Shown here piece by piece: positions 1 to 7,766 of a stretch of 64,000 nucleotides of DNA. The notes beneath the pieces are model-generated. The model was not told the DNA's origin. It ran no database searches and saw only the letters and a program-made list of their open reading frames with translations. The stretch is from JACVRW01 sp963813495. Its GTDB lineage: Bacteria; Actinomycetota; Thermoleophilia; Solirubrobacterales; Thermoleophilaceae. Position 1 is the stretch's first letter, and every line of letters begins with the position of its first letter. The position numbers and the translations under genes were made by a program. The stretch covers positions 1 through 64,000 of the forward strand of contig CAWEZC010000005.1 in the NCBI GenBank assembly GCA_963813495.1, given 5' to 3'.

Positions 1-103
1 GCCTGTTCCCCCGATTGGGAGGCGACCGTCGTGGTCCCCTGGTCCATCGAACCACCGTAGGTCCGGCTCGGAGCGGCCTCATCGGGGCTATGCCGCCCCC
101 GCT

Positions 104-1672
104 CTAAGTAATCGTCCGCAGTCGGTGGTCAGCCGGAGGGGCCATCCGGGCGTCGAGCGCCGCCTCCAACTGGTCGAGCAGATCGTCCGGTTCTCGGTCC
201 GTGCGCAGCACGATGTGCTGCTGTGGTGGCACTTCGTCGAGCGGGTCGAACTCGCGGGGCTGCTGCGCCGCGATTGCCGGCGTCGCGTCTGACACGCGCC
301 CGGGGTCCTCGAGGCGACCGGCGGCCCAGGTCGCCACCGTGGCCGCAGGGGCCCGGCACTCGACGAACACTGCCTCGGCGCGGAAACTCTCGGCGAACGC
401 CTGTCGGTGGGCAAGGCTGCGGAAGGTGGCGTCCACCACCGCCCCCTCCCGCTCCCCCGCGGCCCGTGCTCCGAGCTCGCGGTAGGTACGTAGGCTCGCC
501 GCGTCCGAGTACTCGCGCTCCGGGGCCCGCTGGTCAGGCTCGAGGCCGGCCAGCTCCTTGCGCACGACATCCGAGTTCAGGTGCCTGAGGCCGGAAATCG
601 CCGCGAGGGCTTCCGCCAGCCGGGTCTTGCCGGTCGCCGCCGCGCCGCAGATCACCAGCACGCCCGGCCGCCGCGCACGCCAGGCGAGCAAACGAGCCAG
701 ACCAAGTAGCCGGCGCCCCTCCGCGAGTGCGGCGGAGCGCGCCGCTCCCGGGTCCAGCCCTCCGGCACGGAGACATGCGACCTTCGCCCTGACGAGCGCG
801 CGGTAAGCGGCGTAGAAGAACACCAGCGGTCTCCCGCCGTGGTCGCCGCCGGCGCCCTCGTACTCATCGACGAGCAGGTCGGCGAGCTCCTCGGCGCCGG
901 CGTCGAACAGGTCCATGACCAGAAACGCGAGCTCAGCCGACACGTCGATCTCCCGCAGCGCAGGGTCGAACTCGACGGGGTCGAAGACCTCTACACCGCC
1001 GCATTCAACGATCACGTGCTCCGCGCGCAGGTCGCCGTGACAGTCGCGCACCAAGCCGCTCTCGGCACGCTGCTCTATGAGGCCGGCACGGGAGTGCAGG
1101 AAAGCCGCGGCGAACCGGTGCGCGGCCGCCAGCGTCCGCGCCCCTAGCACGGGCGCATAGGGCAGCAGCGTGCTGAAGTTCTCGCTCACCGTCGTGGCCA
1201 CGGCCTCCGGATCGAAGCGACCCGGCGGTGCGAGCGCCGCGTCCCGGTGGAAGGCCGCGATCCGCCTGGCGATCGTACGCACCAGTTCGGGGCCGGCGGT
1301 CTTCCTGTCGAGCAGTGTGGCGAGTGTCCGCTCCTGATCGAAGCGCCGCATCTCCACCACGTACTCGGTGCCCTCCGCGCCAGGGTCCCCGAGGGCCCAG
1401 CTGCCGTTTGCCACGACCAGCGGGCGCAGGCCGACATAGATGCGCGGCGCGAGCCGGCGCCCAAGCCGCAGCTCCTCCTCGCACATGTGCCGCCTCCGCT
1501 CCGCGCTGCCGTAGTCGAGAAACGGGAAGACCACGGGCTTGCGCAGCTTGTAGGCGCGCTTGCCGGCCAGGAACACCCAGCTCGCGTGCGTCTCGACCAT
1601 CTCGATCGAGCCCGGCGCCTCCGGGTAGGCCGAGGGCGAGCGAAGCGCGTCCTGGGGGAGGGTCTGTGCCAC
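104..1672 (-). CDS. APH-like phosphotransferase fused to P-loop kinase
   Basis: A 522-residue protein with two parts. The N-terminal ~330 residues look like an aminoglycoside/choline-kinase-type phosphotransferase, with the Brenner-type motif CHGDLRAEHV (HGDL at residues 212-215) and a following DPVEFDP that fits the Mg-binding Asp. The C-terminal ~190 residues begin with a Walker A motif GAAATGKT (343-350), as in gluconate-kinase/zeta-toxin-like ATPases, and contain VVDATF. Bifunctional proteins of this architecture are widespread and mostly uncharacterised; the small-molecule substrate cannot be told. The start is a GTG at 1672. It is divergent from the WS/DGAT gene with ~108 bp between starts. 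No obvious partner gene is adjacent. Confidence 0.85.
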   Translation of the reverse strand: MAQTLPQDALRSPSAYPEAPGSIEMVETHASWVFLAGKRAYKLRKPVVFPFLDYGSAERRRHMCEEELRLGRRLAPRIYVGLRPLVVANGSWALGDPGAEGTEYVVEMRRFDQERTLATLLDRKTAGPELVRTIARRIAAFHRDAALAPPGRFDPEAVATTVSENFSTLLPYAPVLGARTLAAAHRFAAAFLHSRAGLIEQRAESGLVRDCHGDLRAEHVIVECGGVEVFDPVEFDPALREIDVSAELAFLVMDLFDAGAEELADLLVDEYEGAGGDHGGRPLVFFYAAYRALVRAKVACLRAGGLDPGAARSAALAEGRRLLGLARLLAWRARRPGVLVICGAAATGKTRLAEALAAISGLRHLNSDVVRKELAGLEPDQRAPEREYSDAASLRTYRELGARAAGEREGAVVDATFRSLAHRQAFAESFRAEAVFVECRAPAATVATWAAGRLEDPGRVSDATPAIAAQQPREFDPLDEVPPQQHIVLRTDREPDDLLDQLEAALDARMAPPADHRLRTIT

Positions 1673-1780
1673 GGCACCACGCTATGCGCTACGGGAAAAC
1701 ACCGAGCGCCGGGGGCAATCGACCCGGATATACCGGACGCAGCCACGCTCGATCATCGTCCTGACCATGGCGGCACCGGC

Positions 1781-3181
1781 ATGAACGCACGGCTCGATGC
1801 TCTCGACACGAGCTTCCTCGAGCTCGAAGACGCCAGCGAGGGTGCGCATATGCACATCGGCGCGGCGATGATCTTCGAAGCGACCCCCGGGGGACCCCCC
1901 ACCGTCGCCGACCTGCGCTCCGAGCTGGCGACGCGGATCGCGCTGCTCCCGCACTACCGCTGCCGGCTATCAGGGCCGCACCCCGGTTGGCTTCAGCGCC
2001 CCAAGTGGGAGCCGGATCCGTGCTTTGAGATCGCCGAGCACGTGCGGCGAGCCGCCCTGCCGCGTCCTGGCGGGCAAGCCGAGCTCAAGGCCTGGTGCGC
2101 CGACTACTGGTCCATCCGCCTCGACCGCTCGCGTCCCTTGTGGGAGGCGGTGCTGGTGGAAGGCCTCGTCGATGGGCGCTGGGCCCTCGTGACCAAGACG
2201 CACCACGCCTTGATCGACGGCGTCGGCGCCGTCGATGTGACCCAGTTGCTGCTCGATCCATCGCGGGCACGCTCGCGGCGCCACGGTACCGCGCCTGCAC
2301 CGGCCTCACCTGCGGATGACGAAGCCGACGGACTGGCTGACCGCCTGGCCGGCGTGATAGGCGCCGGAGCCCAGCTCCTCACGCACCCCGCCCGGATGCT
2401 GGTCGAGACACGCGCCGCCCTCGGGGTCGCTCTACGCGAAGAGCTCGCGCCGGCCCCGCACACGAGCCTGAACGTTCCGATCAGCGGCCGTCGCCGCTAC
2501 GACTTGGTGCGCGCCCGGCTGAGCGACATCAGGGCGGTGAAGAGGGCAATCGGCGGGACGGTGAACGACGTCGTGCTGGCCGCCGCCGCCGGCGGCCTTC
2601 GCGAGCTGCTCACCGAGCGCGGCGACGAACTGCCCTCCCGCGGCTTGCGCGCCATGGTGCCGGTGAACGTCCGGACCGAGGAAAATCATTTCAAGACCGG
2701 CAACAAGGTCAGTTCGCTGTTCGTTCACCTGCCCGTCTCGGAGCCCGACGCTCTGCGCCGCTACCACATGATCAGCGGTGAGACGAGGGAGCTCAAGGAC
2801 AGCGACCAAGCGCGCGGGGGTGCCGACCTGCTGGCGATCTCGGCGATCATCCCGCCGGCTCTCCACGCCGTCGTCGCCGCCTCGACGCTGGGCACGCGTC
2901 TGTTCAACCTCACGATCACCAACGTTCCGGGGCCTCGACGTTCGCTCTACGCGTTCGGGGCTCGCATGGAGGAGGTGCTGCCGCTCGTGCCGCTCGCGGC
3001 CGATCATGCCGTGGGCCTGGCCGTGGTCAGCTACGCGGGAAAGGTCTTCTTCGGGCTGAATGCCGACGAGCGTGCGATGCCCGATCTCGAAATGCTTCGG
3101 GGTGGAATAGAGCGTTCCCTGGCGGAGCTGCGCGCCTTGGCACGAGAAGCCACGCGACACGCCGGGACAGCCGCGCCCTGA
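1781..3181 (+). CDS. WS/DGAT-family wax ester synthase/diacylglycerol acyltransferase
   Basis: A 466-residue protein, the usual WS/DGAT length. It carries the family active-site motif HHALIDG at residues 141-147 and the N-terminal LDALDTSFLELE segment typical of these enzymes; a C-terminal NVPGP motif is also present. Family members transfer acyl groups from acyl-CoA to fatty alcohols or diacylglycerol to make neutral storage lipid at the membrane. I chose ATG 1781 because homologs begin M-x-x-L-(D/S)-x-x-D; the frame is open upstream, but that part is antisense to the kinase gene. It is followed by a glycosyltransferase remnant. Exact product (wax ester or triacylglycerol) cannot be inferred. 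Confidence 0.93.
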   Translation: MNARLDALDTSFLELEDASEGAHMHIGAAMIFEATPGGPPTVADLRSELATRIALLPHYRCRLSGPHPGWLQRPKWEPDPCFEIAEHVRRAALPRPGGQAELKAWCADYWSIRLDRSRPLWEAVLVEGLVDGRWALVTKTHHALIDGVGAVDVTQLLLDPSRARSRRHGTAPAPASPADDEADGLADRLAGVIGAGAQLLTHPARMLVETRAALGVALREELAPAPHTSLNVPISGRRRYDLVRARLSDIRAVKRAIGGTVNDVVLAAAAGGLRELLTERGDELPSRGLRAMVPVNVRTEENHFKTGNKVSSLFVHLPVSEPDALRRYHMISGETRELKDSDQARGGADLLAISAIIPPALHAVVAASTLGTRLFNLTITNVPGPRRSLYAFGARMEEVLPLVPLAADHAVGLAVVSYAGKVFFGLNADERAMPDLEMLRGGIERSLAELRALAREATRHAGTAAP

Positions 3182-3228
3182 GGGAACGAGGATCGGGTAG
3201 TGAGCCAGCTCGCAGAGCTCCAATACCG

Positions 3229-3474
3229 GTATGGAAAGGCAGGCCCGCGTGGCCGGCGCCAGGGGCGGTGTCCAGGATCAGATCGTCGACGAAGGCATCT
3301 CGTCGACCCTTCTGACCTCGAGGGGTTCGCCGACGCGGTGGTTGATCTGCTGGAGGACCCGGCGCGACCGAGTGGATGGGACATGACGCGCGCGAAAGGG
3401 TCCGCGGCGCGTTCCCGGGTGCACGCCACCTCGAGCAGTGTGTGGACCTCTTCGGCGGACCGGACCGATCGTGA
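3229..3474 (+). pseudogene. 3' remnant of trehalose-synthase-like (TreT/GT4) glycosyltransferase
   Basis: No single frame is coding, but pieces of a GT4 C-terminal domain appear in order in shifted frames: VWKGRP (from 3229), ARVAGARGGVQDQIVDEG (about 3243-3288), LVDPSDLEGFADAVVDLLED (about 3296-3358), then GHDARERVRGAF and HLEQCVDLF (3379-3474). This order matches the end of trehalose-synthase-like glycosyltransferases, which read roughly WKG-PVV-SRVGGIQDQIVDG-TGLLVDP then RERV-HL-QY--LF. At least two or three frameshifts and loss of the 5' end make it non-functional. Its TGA (3472-3474) still overlaps the GTG of the MgtE gene, so the ancestor was probably translationally coupled to that transporter. 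Confidence 0.72.
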
Positions 3475-4436
3475 GTGAGGGGCGTGTGCTCGGCATCGCG
3501 GCCGACCATGCCGTCCTCGACGTTCCCCGCGCGCACCCTGATCAGACGGTCGGGGAGGTCCGCGACTCACTCGTGGGCCGGCGCTTCGAGTGCGCCGACG
3601 ACATCGCCGTCTTGCGGGACGCTGCGCTCTTGGGGCTTGTCCCGATGGAGGATCTGGTCGCGGCGCCCCCGGACGCAACCATCTCCGAGGTGATGCATCC
3701 GGACCCTCCCGTGGTGACCGCCGGCGCGGACCAGGAGCTGGTGGCGTGGGAGATGGCCCGGCGCGGGGAGTCGAGTGCCGCCGTGCTGAATGGCGAGGGA
3801 ACCTTCGCGGGGCTGGTGGCGCCCAAGCAAATGCTGAGGGTGCTTATCACCGAGCACGACGAGGACGTGGCCCGGCTGGGCGGGTACATGGCCAGCACCG
3901 AGCAGGCTCGCCACGCCGCCGAGGAGCCGGTCGCACAGAGACTGTGGCACCGGCTGCCGTGGCTGCTCCTGGGACTGATCGGAGCGATGGCCTCGGCGGT
4001 GCTCGTGGGCGCTTACGAGGAGGAGCTGAAGGCCAACGTACTCCTCGCCATCTTCGTGCCCGCGGTGGTCTACATGGCCGACGCCGTTGGAACCCAGACC
4101 GAAGCCCTGCTGATCCGCGGGTTCTCTGTGGGCGTGAGCCTTCGCCAGGTGGCCGTTCGCGAGCTGCTCAGCGGAGTGGCGATCGGCCTCATCGTTGCGG
4201 TCGCCTTCGTCCCGTTCGCAGTCGTGGCTTGGGGAGACGAACGTGTTGCGCTCGCGGTAGGCCTCGCCCTGCTCGCGAGCTGCTCGATTGCCACCTTGGT
4301 GGCGATGGTGTTGCCATGGCTGTTCCAGGCGCTCGGGCGCGATCCGGCCTTCGGCGCCGGGCCGCTCGCCACTGTCATCCAGGACCTTCTCTCGATCCTC
4401 GTGTACTTCGCGGTGGCGGTGACCATCGTCCCCTGA
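3471..4436 (+). CDS. mgtE: MgtE-type magnesium transporter (CBS pair plus membrane domain)
   Basis: 321 residues from GTG 3471. Residues ~1-130 form a CBS-domain pair (for example ISEVMHPDPPVVTAGADQEL) and residues ~160-320 are the hydrophobic transport domain with about five membrane segments. The segment PAVVYMADAVGTQTEA (197-212) is the conserved P-x-x-x-D-x-x-G-x-Q pore signature of MgtE. The usual N-terminal superhelical MgtE-N domain is missing, so this is a short version. In the family, the CBS domains sense cytosolic Mg2+ and gate the channel. The start overlaps the stop of the decayed glycosyltransferase (GTGA). Cation specificity is inferred from family only. Confidence 0.88.
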   Translation: MSEGRVLGIAADHAVLDVPRAHPDQTVGEVRDSLVGRRFECADDIAVLRDAALLGLVPMEDLVAAPPDATISEVMHPDPPVVTAGADQELVAWEMARRGESSAAVLNGEGTFAGLVAPKQMLRVLITEHDEDVARLGGYMASTEQARHAAEEPVAQRLWHRLPWLLLGLIGAMASAVLVGAYEEELKANVLLAIFVPAVVYMADAVGTQTEALLIRGFSVGVSLRQVAVRELLSGVAIGLIVAVAFVPFAVVAWGDERVALAVGLALLASCSIATLVAMVLPWLFQALGRDPAFGAGPLATVIQDLLSILVYFAVAVTIVP

Positions 4437-4456
4437 GTCTGATCGCTTGTCTCAGG
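4432..4456. terminator. Inverted repeat holding both stop codons of convergent genes
   Basis: CCTGAG at 4432-4437 pairs perfectly with CTCAGG at 4451-4456 around a 13-nt loop. The TGA of mgtE (4434-4436) and the TGA of the VIT gene on the other strand (4452-4454) both lie inside the stem. It is short (6 bp) and lacks a T-tract, so it is only a possible bidirectional 3' end. Confidence 0.4.
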
Positions 4457-5225
4457 CCACGCCCTTGAGCAGAGCGCCGACGACGTAGGCGAGGGCGGCC
4501 GCCACGCTTCCCACGGCCAGCGTCTCGGCGCCGGACCGCCACCAGCTCTGCTCGACGAACCGTGACTTCATGCTCCCCACCACGAAGAACGCGATCCCGG
4601 TCATCACGGCGCTCAAGGTGAACGCCTGCTCCAGCTCGCCGGGCGCGATCAGGTCGTAAACGAAGGCGGCAAGCGGCAGAAAGCCGATCGTCAGGAAGGC
4701 GATCAGAGTACTCCCGGCCGCGCGCAGCGCATTGGGCTCACTCGAGCCGTAGCCGAGCTCCTCGGTCATCATTGTCTCCGCCCACAGGTCCGGGTCTGAG
4801 GTGATCACCTCGACTACCCGCTCGAGGTCCTCGCCCGCGAATCCCTTGGCCGCGAAGATCTGACGGATCTCCTCGCGCTCGCCCTCCGGCACGAGACGAA
4901 TCTGGAGGTCCTCCTGACGCCGCGCCAGCTCACGCCTCTGACGCTCCGCGCGCGAGCCCAGATAGTTGCTCACCGCCATGCTGAACCCGTCGGCGATCAG
5001 GTTCGCTCCACCCAGGATGATCACGACACTTGCTCCGAGGTCGGCGCCGGCTACGCCGGAGACCACGGCAAACGTGGTTACGGTGCCGTCGATGGCCCCG
5101 TAGATGAAGTCGTGCAGGTAGCTGGGAGTCGGAGGCTGGTTGAGGCGTCTGCGCACCGCGCGAGGGGTGTGCTCATCCTTCAGGGATGCCGGGGACCGGC
5201 CACGGCGTACGCCATTCGTCTTCAT
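4452..5225 (-). CDS. VIT1/CCC1 family iron/manganese transporter
   Basis: 257 residues from ATG 5225. The N-terminal half has the VIT signature region YLHDFIYGAIDGTVTTFAVV and GANLIADGFSMAVSNYLGS (to about residue 91), followed by a charged cytoplasmic insert (~92-160, RAERQRRELARRQEDLQ and EGEREEIRQIF), the metal-binding loop in plant VIT1. Three membrane segments follow, ending with GSVAAALAYVVGALLKG. Family members move Fe2+/Mn2+ out of the cytosol. The open frame continues upstream, but the residues preceding MKTNG are not family-like, so ATG 5225 is preferred. Convergent with mgtE, so two metal-ion transporters end against each other. Confidence 0.88.
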   Translation of the reverse strand: MKTNGVRRGRSPASLKDEHTPRAVRRRLNQPPTPSYLHDFIYGAIDGTVTTFAVVSGVAGADLGASVVIILGGANLIADGFSMAVSNYLGSRAERQRRELARRQEDLQIRLVPEGEREEIRQIFAAKGFAGEDLERVVEVITSDPDLWAETMMTEELGYGSSEPNALRAAGSTLIAFLTIGFLPLAAFVYDLIAPGELEQAFTLSAVMTGIAFFVVGSMKSRFVEQSWWRSGAETLAVGSVAAALAYVVGALLKGVA

Positions 5226-5378
5226 GAGCTGCGACGCAAGCTTGTGGCGCACCGGGAACCAACACATCCGTAGACGCCCGCACAACAAGTGCAGATCTCC
5301 GCGAGTGCGGGAAACCCCTGATCCAGGAGCGTGCCCGGCGCGGATGCCGTCGGCGTTTCGCTCGACCACTCTTCGGCG

Positions 5379-5967
5379 ATGAAGATCTCTCGGATTCTGG
5401 TTGGCTACGGAGACAGCACCGAGGCGGAAGACGCCCTCGCGCTTGCGCGCGTGCTGGCCGCCCCGTTCGACGCGCGCCTCGTGCTCGGGCGCGTGGTCCC
5501 TTGGGAGCCGCTCCCGCCGCCGACGGCGACGACTGCAGCGATCCGGCAGAGTCACGACCGGCGCGCCGCGGACCACCGCCAGGGTCTCGATCGGGCCGCT
5601 TCGGACTTGGGGGCAGAGGCACAGCTCATCACGAGTGGGTCCGCAGCACATGGCCTCCACGACCTCGCGCAGACGCTCGGCGCCGACCTCGTGGTCGTCG
5701 GATCCTCCCATCGCGCAGGCGTCGGGAGTGTCCTCGCAGGGAGCGTCGCGGTGGGTCTGCTCAACGGTGGCCGCCAAGGACATGGACCTCCTGGTTCTGG
5801 GATCGCGAGGCTATGGTCCTCTGCGCCGGGTTCTGCTCGGATCCGTATCCAGCCAGGTCGTAAGGCGGGCGCCGTGCCCCGTGCTCGTCGTCCCCCGAGG
5901 GGCGGGCAAATCGCCCGAGAGCGAGCCGGCCGGCTCGTCGCCTCGCGCAACGGCCATCCCCCGGTGA
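5379..5967 (+). pseudogene. Collapsed tandem universal stress protein (deletion plus frameshift)
   Basis: From ATG 5379 a UspA domain runs in frame: MKISRILVGYGDSTEAEDAL, then LGADLVVVGSSHRAGVGSVL and GSVAVGLLNGG (to ~5768). Immediately afterwards, in the +1 frame, comes AAKDMDLLVLGSRGYGPL, LLGSVSSQVVRRAPCPVLVV (5770-5905), which is the C-terminal third of a second UspA domain. Actinobacterial Usp proteins are often two-domain and ~290 residues; here about 100 residues (end of domain 1 and most of domain 2) are missing and the frame is broken at ~5768. Recombination between the similar GSV-(A/S) ends of the two domains would explain it. In the original frame translation continues to 6161 as unrelated sequence. 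Confidence 0.75.
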
Positions 5968-6060
5968 GGCGCGGGGCTCGAAACGCGGGAGCTTGCTGCT
6001 TCCTGCTGAGCGCGAGCGGCGGGCTCGAACGGCATCCATGCCTGGCGTTCTATCGATCGG

Positions 6061-6663
6061 CTACGCGTGTGCCCGTGCCGCCCCGGCGCTGGGCGCCCGC
6101 CAGGTCCGCCCGATCTGTTCCATCATCCGCGGGTACACGATTAGGTGGCGGAACGGCCTGATGGCGGCCATGTAGGCGGTCCCGAGCAGTCCGTTTGGCT
6201 TCACCAGGACGGCCATCTGGCCGCGGTAGCCGCCGCTCTGGTCCGGCACCCAGCCGAGGTGCATGACCCCGTGCATGGTCCGGTTGGCGATCTCGGCCGC
6301 ACCCTCGTCGTCGGTCAGGTAGAGCGGGGTGAAGGGGAGCGCCTCGAAGTCCGGGCCGGATGGCGCGTCGCGTAGATCGGCCGGCAACCGGTCGCGGAGC
6401 GTCGGCACCCGGGAGCCGAGGCCGGCGCCCGGCCCGTCCCAGCCGAGCAGCTCCCCGAGCTTCCAGCGGATCGCCCAGAGCATGCCGACGGCGCGGGAGG
6501 CGCCTTGCGAGGGGTCGCCCGCGGCCATCTGCTGTACCAGCCGAGGGAAGTCGTCAGGGCCGCCCGGCGTCGGCAGCGCCCACACGTCCTCTAACCGGAA
6601 ATCGGCGGTGAGCTCGTGGATCCGCCAGGGCCGGGCGGTGTGCGCGCTGTTCGGGAGCCTCAT
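6061..6663 (-). CDS. DUF2867 family protein
   Basis: 200 residues from ATG 6663, whose ATGA overlaps the stop of the NTF2-like gene. Sequence such as RPWRIHELTADFRLEDVWAL near the start, DDEGAAEIANRTMHGVMHLG in the middle and FRHLIVYPRMMEQIGRTW near the end match DUF2867, a family often found as the C-terminal part of NAD(P)-binding oxidoreductases and predicted to be a ligand-binding or SRPBCC-like fold. Function is unknown. It is the last gene of the TetR-NTF2-DUF2867 operon, so a role linked to the TetR ligand is plausible. No signal peptide or membrane segment. Confidence 0.82.
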   Translation of the reverse strand: MRLPNSAHTARPWRIHELTADFRLEDVWALPTPGGPDDFPRLVQQMAAGDPSQGASRAVGMLWAIRWKLGELLGWDGPGAGLGSRVPTLRDRLPADLRDAPSGPDFEALPFTPLYLTDDEGAAEIANRTMHGVMHLGWVPDQSGGYRGQMAVLVKPNGLLGTAYMAAIRPFRHLIVYPRMMEQIGRTWRAPSAGAARAHA

Positions 6664-7037
6664 TGTTGTCCCGTGAGGATCTCGGCGTTCATCGCCTCTG
6701 CCAGCGCGAGCGCTGCCGAGCGCGGGCGGACCATCACGGTCAACTCGTCGATCAGCCCGTCCTGGCCGATGTGGAGGAAGTCGCACCCCTGTAGCTCGCG
6801 GTCCCCCACGCGCGCTCGGAAGACCAGTGCCTGATCGCCGGCCCCCTCGGCACCGATTTCGCGTTCGTAGTGGAAATCCTTGAAGACGCGCATGACGGCG
6901 CGCAGGATCACGCCGAGCGCCTCACGTCCGTGGTACGGGCGAAACACGACGGGGCTGTTGAACACGACGTCCGGCGAGACCAACGCCAGCACGCCATCGA
7001 CGTCGCGTGCCTCGACTGCGCTGCGAAACGGATGCAT
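6660..7037 (-). CDS. SnoaL/NTF2-like small protein
   Basis: 125 residues from ATG 7037, with an AGAAAGG ribosome-binding site about 8 nt upstream. MHPFRSAVEARDVDGVLALV and DVVFNSPVVFRPYHGREAL are typical of SnoaL-like, cone-fold NTF2 proteins, which bind small hydrophobic ligands or act as cyclases, isomerases or hydrolases. An alternative start at 7073 would give 137 residues and overlap the tetR stop by ATGA; I prefer 7037 because of the ribosome-binding site and family-like N-terminus. It overlaps the next gene by 4 nt. Actual substrate unknown. Confidence 0.85.
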   Translation of the reverse strand: MHPFRSAVEARDVDGVLALVSPDVVFNSPVVFRPYHGREALGVILRAVMRVFKDFHYEREIGAEGAGDQALVFRARVGDRELQGCDFLHIGQDGLIDELTVMVRPRSAALALAEAMNAEILTGQQ

Positions 7038-7072
7038 TGCACCGGCCTTTCTGTAGGGATTGCGTGAGCGCA

Positions 7073-7687
7073 TCAGTCGTATGCGGGGATCGCGTCAGGG
7101 TCCAGCCCGAGCACGCCGGCGGCCGCGCGCGCCGCCAGCGCCTCATCGTGCGGCGCCTGCCCGGCAAGCTCGATGACGGTGCCCTCCATGGCACCGAAGA
7201 AGGCGAGCGCAACGACTCGGGCCGGCGGACCGGCTGGGATCCTCCCCATTCTGCGCCCCGCCCTGATGAGCCGAGTGCAGCGGTTGACGAAGCCTTCAGA
7301 GACCCGCTCGAGGTGACGCCCGACAGGGTGATCCTGACCGCTGAACTCGAGCCTCAGTGCCATCGCCACCCGAGCCACGTCTCGCCGGCAGAAAACGGCA
7401 TGACCGCGCGCCAAGGCGATCAGCGCCGCTACGGGATCGGACTCTTCGTCGACGAGCGCGCCGACCTCCTGCCTCCACGTCTCATCGACCCAATCGATCA
7501 CCGCCTGGGCCAGGTCCTCCTTGCCCTTGAACTGGTGATACAGCGCTCCGCGGGTGTAGCCGGCGTCGCTCGCCACGCGCTCCAGGATGAGGTTGCCGTA
7601 GCCGTAGCGGGAAAGTCCCCTCGCGGCAGACTCCAGCAAAGCGTTACGCGTGCGCGCGCTTCGGTCGGCCTGCCTACGTACATACAT
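7073..7687 (-). CDS. TetR family transcriptional regulator
   Basis: 204 residues. The N-terminal HTH spans ~10-57 (TRNALLESAARGLSRYGYGN, then GYTRGALYHQFKGKEDL), the diagnostic TetR helix-turn-helix. The C-terminal ligand domain is helical and not assignable. No ribosome-binding site precedes ATG 7687; instead an inverted repeat sits on the start codon, suggesting a leaderless, autorepressed transcript. It is first in an operon with the NTF2-like and DUF2867 genes and lies directly downstream of the hydantoinase/CoA-ligase operon, so it could control either. Confidence 0.92.
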   Translation of the reverse strand: MYVRRQADRSARTRNALLESAARGLSRYGYGNLILERVASDAGYTRGALYHQFKGKEDLAQAVIDWVDETWRQEVGALVDEESDPVAALIALARGHAVFCRRDVARVAMALRLEFSGQDHPVGRHLERVSEGFVNRCTRLIRAGRRMGRIPAGPPARVVALAFFGAMEGTVIELAGQAPHDEALAARAAAGVLGLDPDAIPAYD

Positions 7688-7697
7688 GCGTGTATGT
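7680..7697. promoter_or_regulatory. Candidate TetR operator overlapping the tetR start codon
   Basis: ACATACATGCGTGTATGT: arms ACATACA (7680-7686) and TGTATGT (7691-7697) are perfect reverse complements around TGCG. The tetR ATG (complement of 7685-7687) lies inside the left arm. Length and symmetry fit a TetR-dimer site. Binding is inferred. Confidence 0.6.
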
Positions 7698-7766
7698 TAG
7701 CGCAGCCGAGCGGGCGGCGCGCGTAGTTCCCTCCAGGGGCGAGACGCGCAGAGCTGCGCGGGGCGG

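Noticed and set aside
1..103. Possible hairpin (GTGGT...ACCAC) downstream of the phosphotransferase gene
   Set aside because: Only 5 bp with a long loop; not distinguishable from chance at this GC content.
1247..1780. N-terminal extension of the WS/DGAT frame to 1247
   Set aside because: It lies opposite the phosphotransferase gene and lacks homology; family proteins start at the ATG at 1781.
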